From: Actinomadura xylanilytica
Lineage (GTDB): Bacteria; Actinomycetota; Actinomycetes; Streptosporangiales; Streptosporangiaceae
Assembly (NCBI RefSeq): GCF_030283145.1
Contig: NZ_JASNWE010000005.1
Span: forward strand, 372,001-436,000
Length of the DNA: 64,000 bases
Direction of reading: 5' to 3'
The notes under the pieces are model-generated. The model saw nothing but the letters and a program-made list of their open reading frames with translations. It ran no database searches and was not told the DNA's origin. The first letter of the stretch is position 1. Each line of letters starts with the position of its first letter. The translations under genes and the position numbers were made by a program. Below, piece by piece: positions 51,712-60,004 of the stretch.

Positions 51712-51817
51712 CTCCGACCACCGAGCAAGCCGCCCATCTGCGGCGTTGTCGCCGGCACGTTCCCCGCCGCCGGACGCCGTCGCCGTGGTGAACGCCTGGG
51801 AGGCATCGGTCACCAGG

Positions 51818-52243
51818 TCAGCCCGGCTCCGCCGCCGGGGGAAGAGGTGCGGCCGGGCGCGAAGGGCGTCCGCCCCGGGTCTCGTAGGCGGTTCTACTGG
51901 CCTCGATGTCGGCGATGTGCTCGATCGCCCAGTCGGCGAGAGCCAGTGCGGGTGGGATGAGGCTCCGCCCGTTCGGGGTCAGCGCGTATTCGACCCTCGG
52001 CGGAACCTCCGCGTAGACCGTCCGGGAGACCAGTCCGTCGCGTTCCAGGTTCCGGAGCGTCAGCGTCAGCATCCGCTGGGAGATCCCGGGGATCTGCCGA
52101 TGCAGATCGGTGAAGCGCAGCCGCTTCTGATCAAGGGTCGCCACGATCAGAAGGGTCCACTTGTCGCAGATCCGGTCGAGGACCGTGCGGATCGTCCGGC
52201 CACCGTCTCCGCGGATCATGCAGGTGTGCTCGTACTGCGGCAT
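51818..52243 (-). CDS. HxlR-family transcriptional regulator
   Basis: The 141-aa winged-helix regulator has RTVLDRICDKWTLLIVATLD, FTDLHRQIPGISQRMLTLTL, and wing VPPRVEYALTPNGRSLIP. Cys8 and Cys26 could sense thiol-reactive compounds as in some HxlR/YodB proteins. The Pro/Ala-rich C-terminal tail is probably disordered. It diverges from a DoxX-like gene; two matching operators lie between them. Confidence 0.88.
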   Translation of the reverse strand: MPQYEHTCMIRGDGGRTIRTVLDRICDKWTLLIVATLDQKRLRFTDLHRQIPGISQRMLTLTLRNLERDGLVSRTVYAEVPPRVEYALTPNGRSLIPPALALADWAIEHIADIEASRTAYETRGGRPSRPAAPLPPAAEPG

Positions 52244-52275
52244 GACAGCCCCTTGTGCCCTACGCACACGCATGT

Positions 52276-52330
52276 GCCTTTTGTAAGGCTCTCAATAGTG
52301 ACGCATCATGGGGCAGCTTACGAAAGGTAA
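52276..52330. promoter_or_regulatory. Paired HxlR operators
   Basis: GCCTT-TTGT-AAGGC (52276-52289) is a perfect dyad. A second site TTAC-GAAAG-GTAA (52318-52330) reads CCTTTCGTAAG on the minus strand, matching CCTTTTGTAAG of the first. The repeated CCTTTYGTAAG, inverted relative to each other in the divergent gap, defines a likely HxlR recognition sequence. Confidence 0.55.
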
Positions 52331-52350
52331 CCATCTACCTCGGAGCCCAC

Positions 52351-52716
52351 ATGACCGTCGCTTACTGGATCATCGCCGCACTGCTGGCGGTGTTCTACCT
52401 CTACGCCGGGGGCAAGAAGGCCGTCCAGAGCCAGGAACGGCTCCAGCCCATGATGGGCTGGGTCGACCGTGTCCCCATGCCGGTCGTCCGGCTGATCGGG
52501 GTGCTGGAACTCCTCGGTGCCGCCGGCCTCATCCTGCCGCCGCTGACCGGGATCACGCCGTGGCTCGCCATCGCCGCGGCGACCGGCCTCGTCCTGATCC
52601 AGGTCGGCGGAATCGCGGTCCACGTCTCCCGTGGTGAGGCCCGGCAGATCGGACTCAATATCGCCCTCCTGGCCGCTGCGGCCGCAACCGCCTGGCTGGG
52701 CGCCACCTGGCTCTGA
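52351..52716 (+). CDS. DoxX-like membrane protein
   Basis: The 121-aa protein with four transmembrane helices has the DoxX pattern: VAYWIIAALLAVFYLYAGGK, a charged loop, VVRLIGVLELLGAAGLILPP, then PWLAIAAATGLVLIQVGGIA and a final hydrophobic helix. HxlR plus DoxX is a frequent stress-response pair. Its activity is not known; some members relate to electron transfer or quinone reduction. Confidence 0.9.
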   Translation: MTVAYWIIAALLAVFYLYAGGKKAVQSQERLQPMMGWVDRVPMPVVRLIGVLELLGAAGLILPPLTGITPWLAIAAATGLVLIQVGGIAVHVSRGEARQIGLNIALLAAAAATAWLGATWL

Positions 52717-52725
52717 ACGGCGCGT

Positions 52726-53313
52726 TCACCGGGCTCGGGGAAACTCTGTCGGGAGAAGCGCCTGTTCACGCGTCGTCCATGTCCGACGGAGTTCCGGGCG
52801 TGCGGGTGTGGGCAGCCACAAGTGGCATTCAGCGTCGAGTCGCCCCCATGCGCAACTGACGATGAGGCGGTCGTCGGACGTGAACCTCACGGCCGAGACC
52901 TCGTGTACGCGGTCGGCGCGGTCATCGGCCAGATGCGTCGACACCTCGGGCCGATGCGGTACGTCGGAATGCGCGTGCACCCATCCGCGCGGGGACTGGA
53001 CCAGGCCCGGCCCGCTGACATTCACCAGTACCGTCACCCACAGGTCACCGTCGACGGCGAGCCCCGGCGGATGGACGTACCGTTCGACCCAGGCGACCCG
53101 GCCCCCGTCCACGGCTCCGCTCAGCACGGTCACCGCGGGGCCGCCGCCGGGTGGTTCCCGATCCTCGTCGGATGGTTCTCGCCACCAGCCGGTGGGGACC
53201 GGCCATTCCCGGTACGAGCCGTCCAGCCCGAGGGTCCGGCCGATGGCTGCCAGCAGTTCGGCATGGCTCGGCGGGGCGGGTTCGTCGCCAGACGTCCAGA
53301 GATGATCTTGCAT
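52726..53313 (-). CDS. Conserved hypothetical protein
   Basis: The 195-aa soluble protein has no recognised motif. Visible features are an N-terminal PSHAELLAAIGRTLGLDG, WVERYVHPPGLAVDGDLWVT and VSAVRFTSDDRLIVSCAWGR, with a Trp/His-rich composition and no membrane segment. Codon use is normal for the window. It converges with the DoxX gene with a 9-bp gap. Confidence 0.6.
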   Translation of the reverse strand: MQDHLWTSGDEPAPPSHAELLAAIGRTLGLDGSYREWPVPTGWWREPSDEDREPPGGGPAVTVLSGAVDGGRVAWVERYVHPPGLAVDGDLWVTVLVNVSGPGLVQSPRGWVHAHSDVPHRPEVSTHLADDRADRVHEVSAVRFTSDDRLIVSCAWGRLDAECHLWLPTPARPELRRTWTTREQALLPTEFPRAR

Positions 53314-53398
53314 GGTGTCACTGTAGGGTCACCCTCGCCCGGCCCGCCGGGACTCGTGGCCGTCGAGGAGCACCCTGGCCTGGACACTCGGCGTCCTG

Positions 53399-53632
53399 AT
53401 GGTGCTGCGTTCGATCGGGCCGGTCGGCTTCGGGCTCCTCGGCGACACCCTCACGCTCACCGGACTGCGACCACCACCGGCCCAATACCTCCAGCTCTCC
53501 CGCCACCTCGCCCGCTGGGACCTCGTCCTCTGGTCCCCCTTCTTCCTGACCTGGGGCGTCCTCTGGCTCGCCGTCGCCAAGACCGCGAGCACCCACCCCC
53601 AGAAGCACGCGAAAGCCCCTCTCCCGCGCTGA
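53399..53632 (+). CDS. Small membrane protein, truncated DUF3995-like
   Basis: The frame encodes MVLRSIGPVGFGLLGDTL, then SRHLARWDLVLWSPFFLTWG with a terminal hydrophobic segment. The pattern RSIG...ARWD...SP resembles the C-terminal half of DUF3995 membrane proteins, which normally have two more helices before it. The open frame extends some codons upstream without an obvious start, so this may be a remnant rather than an intact gene. Confidence 0.4.
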   Translation: MVLRSIGPVGFGLLGDTLTLTGLRPPPAQYLQLSRHLARWDLVLWSPFFLTWGVLWLAVAKTASTHPQKHAKAPLPR

Positions 53633-53719
53633 ACAGACCTGCCTAAGCCCGCCTGCGCCACACCATGACCGGCGACTGATGACCGGCGACCGCTGACCGA
53701 GCGGCCGGAAGCGCTGAAT

Positions 53720-53777
53720 CGGAGCGGGCGGAAGATTTTTTGCGGTCCGGTGCCGCAAGAATCTCCCGCCCGCTCCG
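53720..53777. repeat. Imperfect 25-bp inverted repeat with short loop
   Basis: Arms at 53720-53745 and 53753-53777 share twelve outer perfect pairs (CGGAGCGGGCGG with CCGCCCGCTCCG) and an inner AGATT/TTGCGG match with one mismatch and one extra base, around the 7-nt loop TCCGGTG. It lies between the DUF3995 remnant and the luciferase-like gene. It may be a terminator, a regulatory hairpin or a trace of a small inverted-repeat element; no U-tract follows. Confidence 0.55.
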
Positions 53778-53845
53778 ACCATGTACTGAAGAGGGCACGC
53801 CTGACCTGGGCGTTTCATGCCCAACGGCTTTCATGGAGGATAGGA

Positions 53846-54748
53846 ATGAACCTTCCACGCATCGGCGTCAGCCTTCCGCACGTCGGCCCCTACGCCGGTC
53901 CCGATGCCGTCGTCGCCGTGGCCCAGGCGACCGAACGGCTCGGATTCCACGCCGTGTCCGCCAGCGAGCGGCTGCTGACCCCCGCCGGACCGCACTGGAA
54001 CAACGACGCGGGCCTGCCTGAGTCCTATGCCTGGGACTCGCTGGAAATGCTGACCTGGGCGGCCGCGCACACTCAGCGGATCCGCGTGTGCACCAGCATC
54101 CTGAACTCGATCTTCCAGTCGCCCGTCATCCTGGCCCGCAGGCTCGCCACGCTCGACCAGCTGTCTCAGGGACGGCTGGACGTCGGCATCGGCCAAGGCG
54201 GCGGCACCCGGGAGCCGCCGTTCTACATCCCCGAGGAGTTCATCGCGGCGGGCGTGCCGGCAAGCCGCAGAGGCGCCGGATTCGTCGAGCACGTGGCCGC
54301 GATGCAGGCCTGCTGGGGTCCCGACCCCGTGGAGTTCCACGGCGACTACTACCAGATTCCGCCGTCCTTGGTCGGCCCGAAGCCGTGGGGCAGCACCATT
54401 CCCCTGCTCATCGGCGCGACGGCCCGCCACACCATCGAACGTGCGGCCCGCATCGGGGATGGCTTCGTCACCGTCGGGGTCGACTGGGACGACACCCGGA
54501 CACAGATCCGCTGGTACCGAGAGGCCGGCGGCACCGGCACCGTCGTGGTGAACACGATCCCGGTCCCTCCTGGCGTCCCGGTCTCTCCCGCCGACTTCAC
54601 CAACGCCGTGCTGAGCGACATCGACCGCATCACCGCCGTCGGCGCCGACGAGATGCACATCGCGCTCCATCTCCTGCCTGCCGGCCCGGAGGAGCAGGTC
54701 GAGTTGCTGGAAGCCCTCGCGGCCAAGCTCGACCTGCCCACGCCCTAA
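53846..54748 (+). CDS. LLM-class F420/FMN-dependent oxidoreductase
   Basis: The 300-aa luciferase-like TIM-barrel protein starts NLPRIGVSLPHVGPYAGPDA and has YAWDSLEMLTWAAAHTQRIR, ILARRLATLDQLSQGRLDVG and IGQGGGTREPPFY, typical of the F420-dependent actinobacterial members. The C-terminal GADEMHIALHLLPAGPEEQV closes the barrel. ATG at 53846 has GGAGG seven bases upstream. The substrate is unknown. Confidence 0.88.
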   Translation: MNLPRIGVSLPHVGPYAGPDAVVAVAQATERLGFHAVSASERLLTPAGPHWNNDAGLPESYAWDSLEMLTWAAAHTQRIRVCTSILNSIFQSPVILARRLATLDQLSQGRLDVGIGQGGGTREPPFYIPEEFIAAGVPASRRGAGFVEHVAAMQACWGPDPVEFHGDYYQIPPSLVGPKPWGSTIPLLIGATARHTIERAARIGDGFVTVGVDWDDTRTQIRWYREAGGTGTVVVNTIPVPPGVPVSPADFTNAVLSDIDRITAVGADEMHIALHLLPAGPEEQVELLEALAAKLDLPTP

Positions 54749-54865
54749 CTGGGCGACGCCGTAGAAGCGCGCCCATCCGTTCCGGCCCCACCCGCTCACC
54801 ACCCGGCCGATGAGGATCAGGACGGAGGCCGCCGCCGTCCCGCCGCCCGCAGAAGGCGACGATTC

Positions 54866-55840
54866 TCAGGATGACTCTCCGTAGAGGGTGGCGATCGCGG
54901 CGGCGCGGTTGCGCAGGGAGGTGCGCAACCACTGCGGGGCCAGGGCTTCCGCGTTCGTGGTGAGTTGCCACAGCGCCCATTCGGCGTGTCTGGGATCTTG
55001 GAAGGTCACCTCCAGCCGCAGCCGGCCGTCTGCGTCGGTTTCTTCGGCGAGGACGGCCAGCGCGGTGCCCACCAGGTCCTCGCGGCGCGTCGGGTTCATC
55101 CGTACCAGCACGGTGACCTGGTCGCCGCCGGTTCGGAACCGGGTGCTGCGCTCCTGCCAGGCCCGGTCCAGATCGACCCGGTCTGGTCGCTGTGCGGGTT
55201 CGGCGAGTTCCTTGGCGGCCAAGACCCGGGACAGCCGGTAGGTGCGGTCCACCCCAGACCTCGTGGCCAGCAGGTAGCCCTGGTCGCGCACGGTGACCAG
55301 GCCGATCGGGTCCACCGTGCGCCACTTCGGGGTCTGGTCCACGGCCGCGTAGTGGATGCGCAGCTTGTGTCCGGCGAGCACCGCGCGCCGGACCTCGGAC
55401 ATGACGGTGTCGGGCGCCTCCTCAGCGACCAGCCGGCGCGAGAGAAGGTCGGTCTCCGGGTCGATGAGCAGTCGCTGGGCCGCGCCGGTCGCGGTGGCCC
55501 GATAGCTCTCGGGCAGCGCGTCGACCACCTTGAGCATGGCCGAAGCGAGCGCCGAGCCGAGGCCGAATGCCTGCGCGCCGCGCCGCGATCCGGCGATCAC
55601 CAGGGCGAGTGCCTCGTCGTGGTTCAGTCCGGTGAGGTCGGTCTGGAAACCGGGCAGCAATGCGAAACCGCCGTGCCGGCCGCGTTCGGCGTAGACCGGG
55701 ACGCCGGCCGCCGACAGCGCCTCGATGTCGCGCAGCACGGTGCGGGTGGACACCTCCAGCTCGCGGGCCAGCGTGGCCGCGGACAGCCGACCGCGCTGGC
55801 GCAGCAGCAGAACCAGCGAGACCAACCGATCGGCGCGCAT
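54866..55840 (-). CDS. WYL-domain (YafY-type) transcriptional regulator
   Basis: The 324-aa product has the N-terminal HTH (LRQRGRLSAATLARELEVST; TVLRDIEALSAAGVPVYAER with GRHGGFALLPGF). The central WYL domain (RIHYAAVDQTPKWRTVDPIG; LVTVRDQGYLLATRSGVDRT) and the C-terminal WCX domain follow. WYL regulators bind nucleic-acid or nucleotide-like ligands. It diverges from a RidA-like gene, and a perfect 8-bp-arm palindrome lies 20 bases before its start. Confidence 0.9.
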   Translation of the reverse strand: MRADRLVSLVLLLRQRGRLSAATLARELEVSTRTVLRDIEALSAAGVPVYAERGRHGGFALLPGFQTDLTGLNHDEALALVIAGSRRGAQAFGLGSALASAMLKVVDALPESYRATATGAAQRLLIDPETDLLSRRLVAEEAPDTVMSEVRRAVLAGHKLRIHYAAVDQTPKWRTVDPIGLVTVRDQGYLLATRSGVDRTYRLSRVLAAKELAEPAQRPDRVDLDRAWQERSTRFRTGGDQVTVLVRMNPTRREDLVGTALAVLAEETDADGRLRLEVTFQDPRHAEWALWQLTTNAEALAPQWLRTSLRNRAAAIATLYGESS

Positions 55841-55860
55841 ACGAGAATTCTACCGAAATA

Positions 55861-55879
55861 CACGACATAGGATGTCGTG
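55861..55879. promoter_or_regulatory. Palindromic operator of the WYL regulator
   Basis: CACGACAT-AGG-ATGTCGTG is a perfect dyad in the divergent gap between the WYL regulator and the RidA-like gene, embedded in AT-rich DNA. A dimeric YafY-type protein is expected to bind here. Confidence 0.55.
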
Positions 55880-55970
55880 ATTTTCCGGGAGGCTCATCAG
55901 CAGGACGGAACGGATGGCGGCTACCGAGCCGATGGACGTCCGTGATGTCGACGAAACGAACGGAGCTGAT

Positions 55971-56372
55971 GTGGCAATGGAGCGAACGGCGGTCAACCCG
56001 TGGGCGTGGTCAGCGGAGATGGGGTACAACCAGGGTGAGATCGTCTCCGGGCACACCCGGACCCTGTACTGCGCCGGGCAGACCGCGATGAGCGGCGACG
56101 GCAAGCCCCAGCATGCCGGTGACATGGAGGCGCAGTTGGCGCTGAGCCTCGACAATCTGGAGGCCGTGCTCGCCGAGGCCGGCATGTCCCTCGCGAGCCT
56201 CGTCCGGCTCAACGTCTACACCACCGACGTCGATCGGCTCTTCGAGCACTATGGCGTGCTGGCGTCGCGGTTGGGCGCCGCCGGGGTGGCGCCGTCCACC
56301 ACGATGCTCGGAGTGACACGGCTGGCGATCCCCACCCTGATGGTCGAGCTTGAGGGGACCGCCGTCGCGTAA
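55971..56372 (+). CDS. RidA / YjgF-family protein
   Basis: The 133-aa product belongs to the RidA family of imine/enamine deaminases. NPWAWSAEMGYNQGEIVSGH, TLYCAGQTAMSGDGKPQHAG, SLDNLEAVLAEAGMSLASLV and RLNVYTTDVD match; the catalytic Arg is replaced by the context of VRLNVY, so a non-deaminase subfamily is possible. GTG at 55971 is chosen because GGAG lies five bases upstream; the frame is open further upstream. A WYL regulator is divergent, and a strong hairpin follows the stop. Confidence 0.85.
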   Translation: MAMERTAVNPWAWSAEMGYNQGEIVSGHTRTLYCAGQTAMSGDGKPQHAGDMEAQLALSLDNLEAVLAEAGMSLASLVRLNVYTTDVDRLFEHYGVLASRLGAAGVAPSTTMLGVTRLAIPTLMVELEGTAVA

Positions 56373-56381
56373 TGCGACCTC

Positions 56382-56411
56382 GCCGCCTCCGGTAGGGCTG
56401 CCGGAGGCGGC
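56382..56411 (+). terminator. GC-rich hairpin after the RidA gene
   Basis: GCCGCCTCCGG pairs perfectly with CCGGAGGCGGC across an 8-base loop ten bases after the RidA stop. No T-tract follows, as usual in high-GC actinomycete terminators. Confidence 0.55.
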
Positions 56412-56529
56412 ATGCGGGCCTGATCACCGACGCCCCATCAGGCGGCTCAAGGCAGGCGCGGCCACGGGCATGCCCCCTCGGTCGCAGCGATGACCCGCTC
56501 CGGGCAGGTGCGGATGCGCCAGGCCCCGG

Positions 56530-58083
56530 TCAGCTCTGCCGGGATCGGCGATGCACCCGCAGGAAGCACACCGCCAGGCCCGCGAAGATGACCGCGCCGG
56601 CGACTCCCGCCACGTGCAACCCACCGGTGAACGCGTCGTGCGCTGCGCGCAGCAGGTCGGCCGCGGCCCGATCGGGAAGCCGATGCGCCGATCCCACCGC
56701 GCCGGCCAGCGACTCCTGGGCCGAATGCGCCGCACCCGCAGGCAGCCCGGCCGACGTCGCGTCCGCCACCGAGTCGGCCATCTGCTGCCGGTAGAGGCCG
56801 GCGCCGGCCGCGCCGAGCAGCGCCATGCCCAGCGACCCGCCGAGGAAGTTGCTGGTCTCCGACATCGACGCGGCCGAGCCGGCCCGCTCCGTCGGCACCG
56901 CGCTCATGACCACGCCGATGCCGAGCGCGAACAGCGGACCGGTGCCCAGCGCCAGCACCGCCAACGCGACCACCAACAGCAGCGGCCCGCCGCCGGCGCC
57001 GACCTGCGTGATCAGCAGACAGCCCAGCACCGAGCAGGTCAGCCCGGCCGCGATCGCGGCGGGCGCCGGCAGCCTCCGGCCCAGCATCGGCGCCAGCATC
57101 GTGCTCAGCCCCACGGCCAGCCCCATCGGCGTGAACCACAGCGCCGCGGCGGTCGGCGACAGGTCGAGCACGCTCTGCAGGAACTGGGTCCCCAGCAGCC
57201 CGGTGCCGGCCATCGTGGCGCCGACCAGAACCAACGCGCACAGCACCGCGGTGAAGGTCGGGCTCCGGAACAGCCGCAGGTCAAGCAGGGGAGTGGCCAG
57301 GCGCAGTTGCCGCCGGACGAACAGGACGCCGACGCCGACACCGACGCCGATCGCGGCCACCGGCAGCGCCGGGCCGCCGCCCTCGGACACGGCCAGCCGC
57401 TTGATCCCGTAGACGATCGGCAACACGGCCACCAGCGACAGCGCCACGCTGGCCAGGTCCAGCCTGCCGTGGGCCGGGGTGCGGTACTCCGGCAGCAGCA
57501 CCGGCCCGGCCACCAGCACCAGCACCATCACCGGCGCGGCCACCAGGAACACCGAACCCCACCAGAAGTGCTGTAGCAGGAACCCGCCGAGCACCGGCCC
57601 GAGGGCCGCACTCGTGAAGTTGCCGGTGGCCCAGATCGAGATGGCCCGTCCGCGCTGCCGCTCCTCGGTGAACATGCTGGTGATCAGCGCCAGCGTGGAC
57701 GGCATCAGGGCGGCGCCGGCCAGCCCGAGCAGCAGCCGCGCCGCGATCAGCATCTCCGCGCTCGTCGAGAACGCGGCCAGCACGGACACGGCGCCGAACC
57801 CAGCCGCGCCGATTAGCAGCAGCCTGCGCCGGCCGATCCGGTCGCCCAGCGTGCCCATCGTGATCACGAACCCGGCCGTCATGAAGCCGTAGCCGTCGGT
57901 GATCCACAACTGCTCAGTGCTACTCGGCTCCAGGTCCGCCGTCAGCCTCGGCAGTGCCAGGAACAGGACGTTCATGTCCAGACTGACCAGCAGGGTGGGC
58001 AGCGTCAGCAGCGCCAGGCCGAGCCAGGCCCGCCGCCCGGCCCGCTCCACGGCCGGCTCCGTCTCGGTCGTCGTCGTGCTCAT
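56530..58083 (-). CDS. MFS drug transporter (DHA2, 14-TM)
   Basis: The 517-aa transporter of the SmvA/QacA-like group has LLTLPTLLVSLDMNVLFLAL in helix 1, ITDGYGFMTAGFVITMGTLG, motif A GTLGDRIGRRRLLLIG, and motif C GPVLGGFLLQHFWWGSVFLV. A long extracellular or inter-helical loop with Ala/Asp repeats lies near residues 440-490. It may export cationic biocides or antibiotics. The start overlaps no other gene; the upstream gap (58084-58324) contains a MerR-type dyad serving the opposite strand. Confidence 0.9.
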   Translation of the reverse strand: MSTTTTETEPAVERAGRRAWLGLALLTLPTLLVSLDMNVLFLALPRLTADLEPSSTEQLWITDGYGFMTAGFVITMGTLGDRIGRRRLLLIGAAGFGAVSVLAAFSTSAEMLIAARLLLGLAGAALMPSTLALITSMFTEERQRGRAISIWATGNFTSAALGPVLGGFLLQHFWWGSVFLVAAPVMVLVLVAGPVLLPEYRTPAHGRLDLASVALSLVAVLPIVYGIKRLAVSEGGGPALPVAAIGVGVGVGVLFVRRQLRLATPLLDLRLFRSPTFTAVLCALVLVGATMAGTGLLGTQFLQSVLDLSPTAAALWFTPMGLAVGLSTMLAPMLGRRLPAPAAIAAGLTCSVLGCLLITQVGAGGGPLLLVVALAVLALGTGPLFALGIGVVMSAVPTERAGSAASMSETSNFLGGSLGMALLGAAGAGLYRQQMADSVADATSAGLPAGAAHSAQESLAGAVGSAHRLPDRAAADLLRAAHDAFTGGLHVAGVAGAVIFAGLAVCFLRVHRRSRQS

Positions 58084-58274
58084 GGGTCAACCTCCTTCGG
58101 GTTGGTCGTCACGGTGAGGTCGGAGCCGATCGATGGTTCTTGACCCGCGCCGGCAGAAACGGCTGACCTGCTGAATCCGTCGCCAAAGGAGGAGCTGACC
58201 GAGACCGGGCCGCCAAAGAGATCCCCAGGACTCACAGGTCGTGGAGAAGGGCAGTGTTGCGAGTGGTCCTGCTT

Positions 58275-58297
58275 GACCTTGACACAGTGGCAAGGTC
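58275..58297 (+). promoter_or_regulatory. MerR-type dyad in the promoter of the HEAT/MerR operon
   Basis: GACCTTG-N9-CAAGGTC (perfect 7-bp arms) overlaps TTGACC/TTGACA -35-like boxes and would sit in the long spacer before a TTCACT -10-like box at 58298. Such dyads inside a 19-bp spacer are the hallmark of MerR-activated promoters. The likely ligand is the MerR-HEAT protein at 59000. Confidence 0.5.
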
Positions 58298-58324
58298 TTC
58301 ACTGTTGCCGAGGAGGTGGTTCCG

Positions 58325-58996
58325 ATGACCATGCCGAAACCGGACACGGATACGATTCGAGCTCTCCAGGGGCTGGAGGACAGCCGCTCGTCGGTGCGGC
58401 TGCGGGCGGCGCTGGCGGTCGGCACGGCCCCTGACCCGCGGTTCATCGACATGCTCATCGAGCGATGCGCGATCGAACCAGAGTTCCACGTGCGCGACAC
58501 GCTTACGTGGGCACTCACGCGCCACTCCTCATCATTGACGGTCCCCAGGCTTCTCGATGAAGTCCGCTCGGAGCGTGCGCAGGCACGGAGCCAGGCGCTG
58601 CACACGCTGTCCAAGATCGGGGATCGGCAGGCGTGGCCGGCGATCACCCGGGCGCTGCTGTCCGACGCCGACGATGAGGTGGCGCGGAGCGCTTGGCGAG
58701 CAGCGGTCGTGCTCGTGCCCGAAGGTGAAGAACGCGAGTTGGCCGCAGTGTTGTCGACACAGCTCGGACGCGGTGAACGTGAGACGCAGCTGAGCCTCAG
58801 CCGGGCGCTGATCGCGCTCGGTGAGGCGATTCTGCCGATCCTGCGCGCTGCGACGACGGATCTCGCCCCTCGCGTGCGCGCGCACGCGATCGCCACGGAG
58901 CGGCTGTGGCGCGACCCGGACGCCGGATTCGAGTTCGCGATCGAGGAGGCGAAACGCGTCGTAGCCCTCGGCGGGACCGGCCAGGAGGGGGAGTAG
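58325..58996 (+). CDS. HEAT-repeat protein
   Basis: The 223-aa all-helical protein is built of HEAT-like repeats (RLRAALAVGTAPDPRFIDML; RDTLTWALTRHSSSLTVPRL; ARSQALHTLSKIGDRQAWPA; DDEVARSAWRAAVVLVPEGE). No catalytic motif is seen. The ATG at 58325 follows GAGGAGGTGG. It ends four bases before the MerR-HEAT gene, whose C-terminal part has the same repeat type, so the two probably bind each other or the same partner. Confidence 0.82.
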   Translation: MTMPKPDTDTIRALQGLEDSRSSVRLRAALAVGTAPDPRFIDMLIERCAIEPEFHVRDTLTWALTRHSSSLTVPRLLDEVRSERAQARSQALHTLSKIGDRQAWPAITRALLSDADDEVARSAWRAAVVLVPEGEERELAAVLSTQLGRGERETQLSLSRALIALGEAILPILRAATTDLAPRVRAHAIATERLWRDPDAGFEFAIEEAKRVVALGGTGQEGE

Positions 58997-58999
58997 GCG

Positions 59000-60004
59000 A
59001 TGTTGATCGGTGATGTGGCACGACGGTCCGGGGTCAGTGCCCGCATGCTCAGGCACTACGACTCGCTCGGCCTGGCGCGGCCGACGGGTCGTACCGCCGC
59101 CGGCTATCGGGAGTACTCCGGCGAGGACATCCGGCGGATCTTCCATATCGAGAGCCTGCGGTCCTTGGGGCTGTCGCTGCGTGATGTCAGGCGCGCGCTC
59201 GATGACCCCGGTTTCGCGCCCTCAGAGCTCGTCGCCGACCTCATCCGCCAGACGCGAGAACGCATTGCAGGTGAGACGGAGCTGCTCACGCGGCTCCGTC
59301 GGATCGGTGCCGCGGAACCCGCCGGCTGGGAGGACGTCCTCCAGATCGTCGCACTCCTCCAGGCACTGGAGTCGAAGAGCGCCGGGAAGCGCCAGCGCGC
59401 GGTCCTGTCCTCGGTCGAAGACGTTCCGGTGCCAGTGGAAGCACTGGTTGAGGCAGCGCTGAGCGAGACCGACCCGCATGTCGCCGGAGCCCTTCGATGG
59501 GCTCTGGCGCAATCGGGCGAGGGCGGATTGGCGCTGCTGGAGGAGGGCCTCGGCGCACCAGTAGCCGAGGTGCGGAAACGAGCCGTCCAGTCCATCGCCG
59601 AAATTCCGAACGGTGAGGCGACCGCACTGCTACAGGACGCCCTCGCGAACTCCGACATCGTCGTCCGCAGGTATGCGGCTCTGGCACTCGGGGCACGTGG
59701 AGTGGCCGACGCGGTCCCGACGCTCATCGATATGGTCGTCGAGGAGACGAATGACGTCGATGCAGCCGATGCACTGAGCGCGCTGGCGAGTCGTCCCGCA
59801 TTGGCGGATCAGATCGCCACCAGGCTCATTGACCACCTAGCCCGCGGCACCGGTGATTCGTCCGCGCGTCGACGGCTGGCACAGGCGCTCGCGGATATCC
59901 CGGGAAGCACGGCCTCACGTGCACTCGCAGACCTGTCACATGACGAAGACCGTGCCGTCGCGCTTACTGCGGCATACATTCTCGGGATACGCAACGCACG
60001 ATAG
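59000..60004 (+). CDS. MerR-family regulator fused to HEAT repeats
   Basis: The 334-aa product has residues 1-70 as the MerR HTH (LIGDVARRSGVSARMLRHYD; GYREYSGEDIRRIFHIESLR), followed by a coiled-coil dimerisation helix (TRERIAGETELLTRLRRIGA). Residues ~125-330 are HEAT repeats (DPHVAGALRWALAQSGEGGL; EVRKRAVQSIAEIPNGEATA; IVVRRYAALALGARGVADAV). HEAT repeats replace the small ligand-binding helix of standard MerR proteins, so the inducer may be a protein or nucleic acid. A MerR-type dyad precedes the operon at 58275. Confidence 0.87.
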   Translation: MLIGDVARRSGVSARMLRHYDSLGLARPTGRTAAGYREYSGEDIRRIFHIESLRSLGLSLRDVRRALDDPGFAPSELVADLIRQTRERIAGETELLTRLRRIGAAEPAGWEDVLQIVALLQALESKSAGKRQRAVLSSVEDVPVPVEALVEAALSETDPHVAGALRWALAQSGEGGLALLEEGLGAPVAEVRKRAVQSIAEIPNGEATALLQDALANSDIVVRRYAALALGARGVADAVPTLIDMVVEETNDVDAADALSALASRPALADQIATRLIDHLARGTGDSSARRRLAQALADIPGSTASRALADLSHDEDRAVALTAAYILGIRNAR

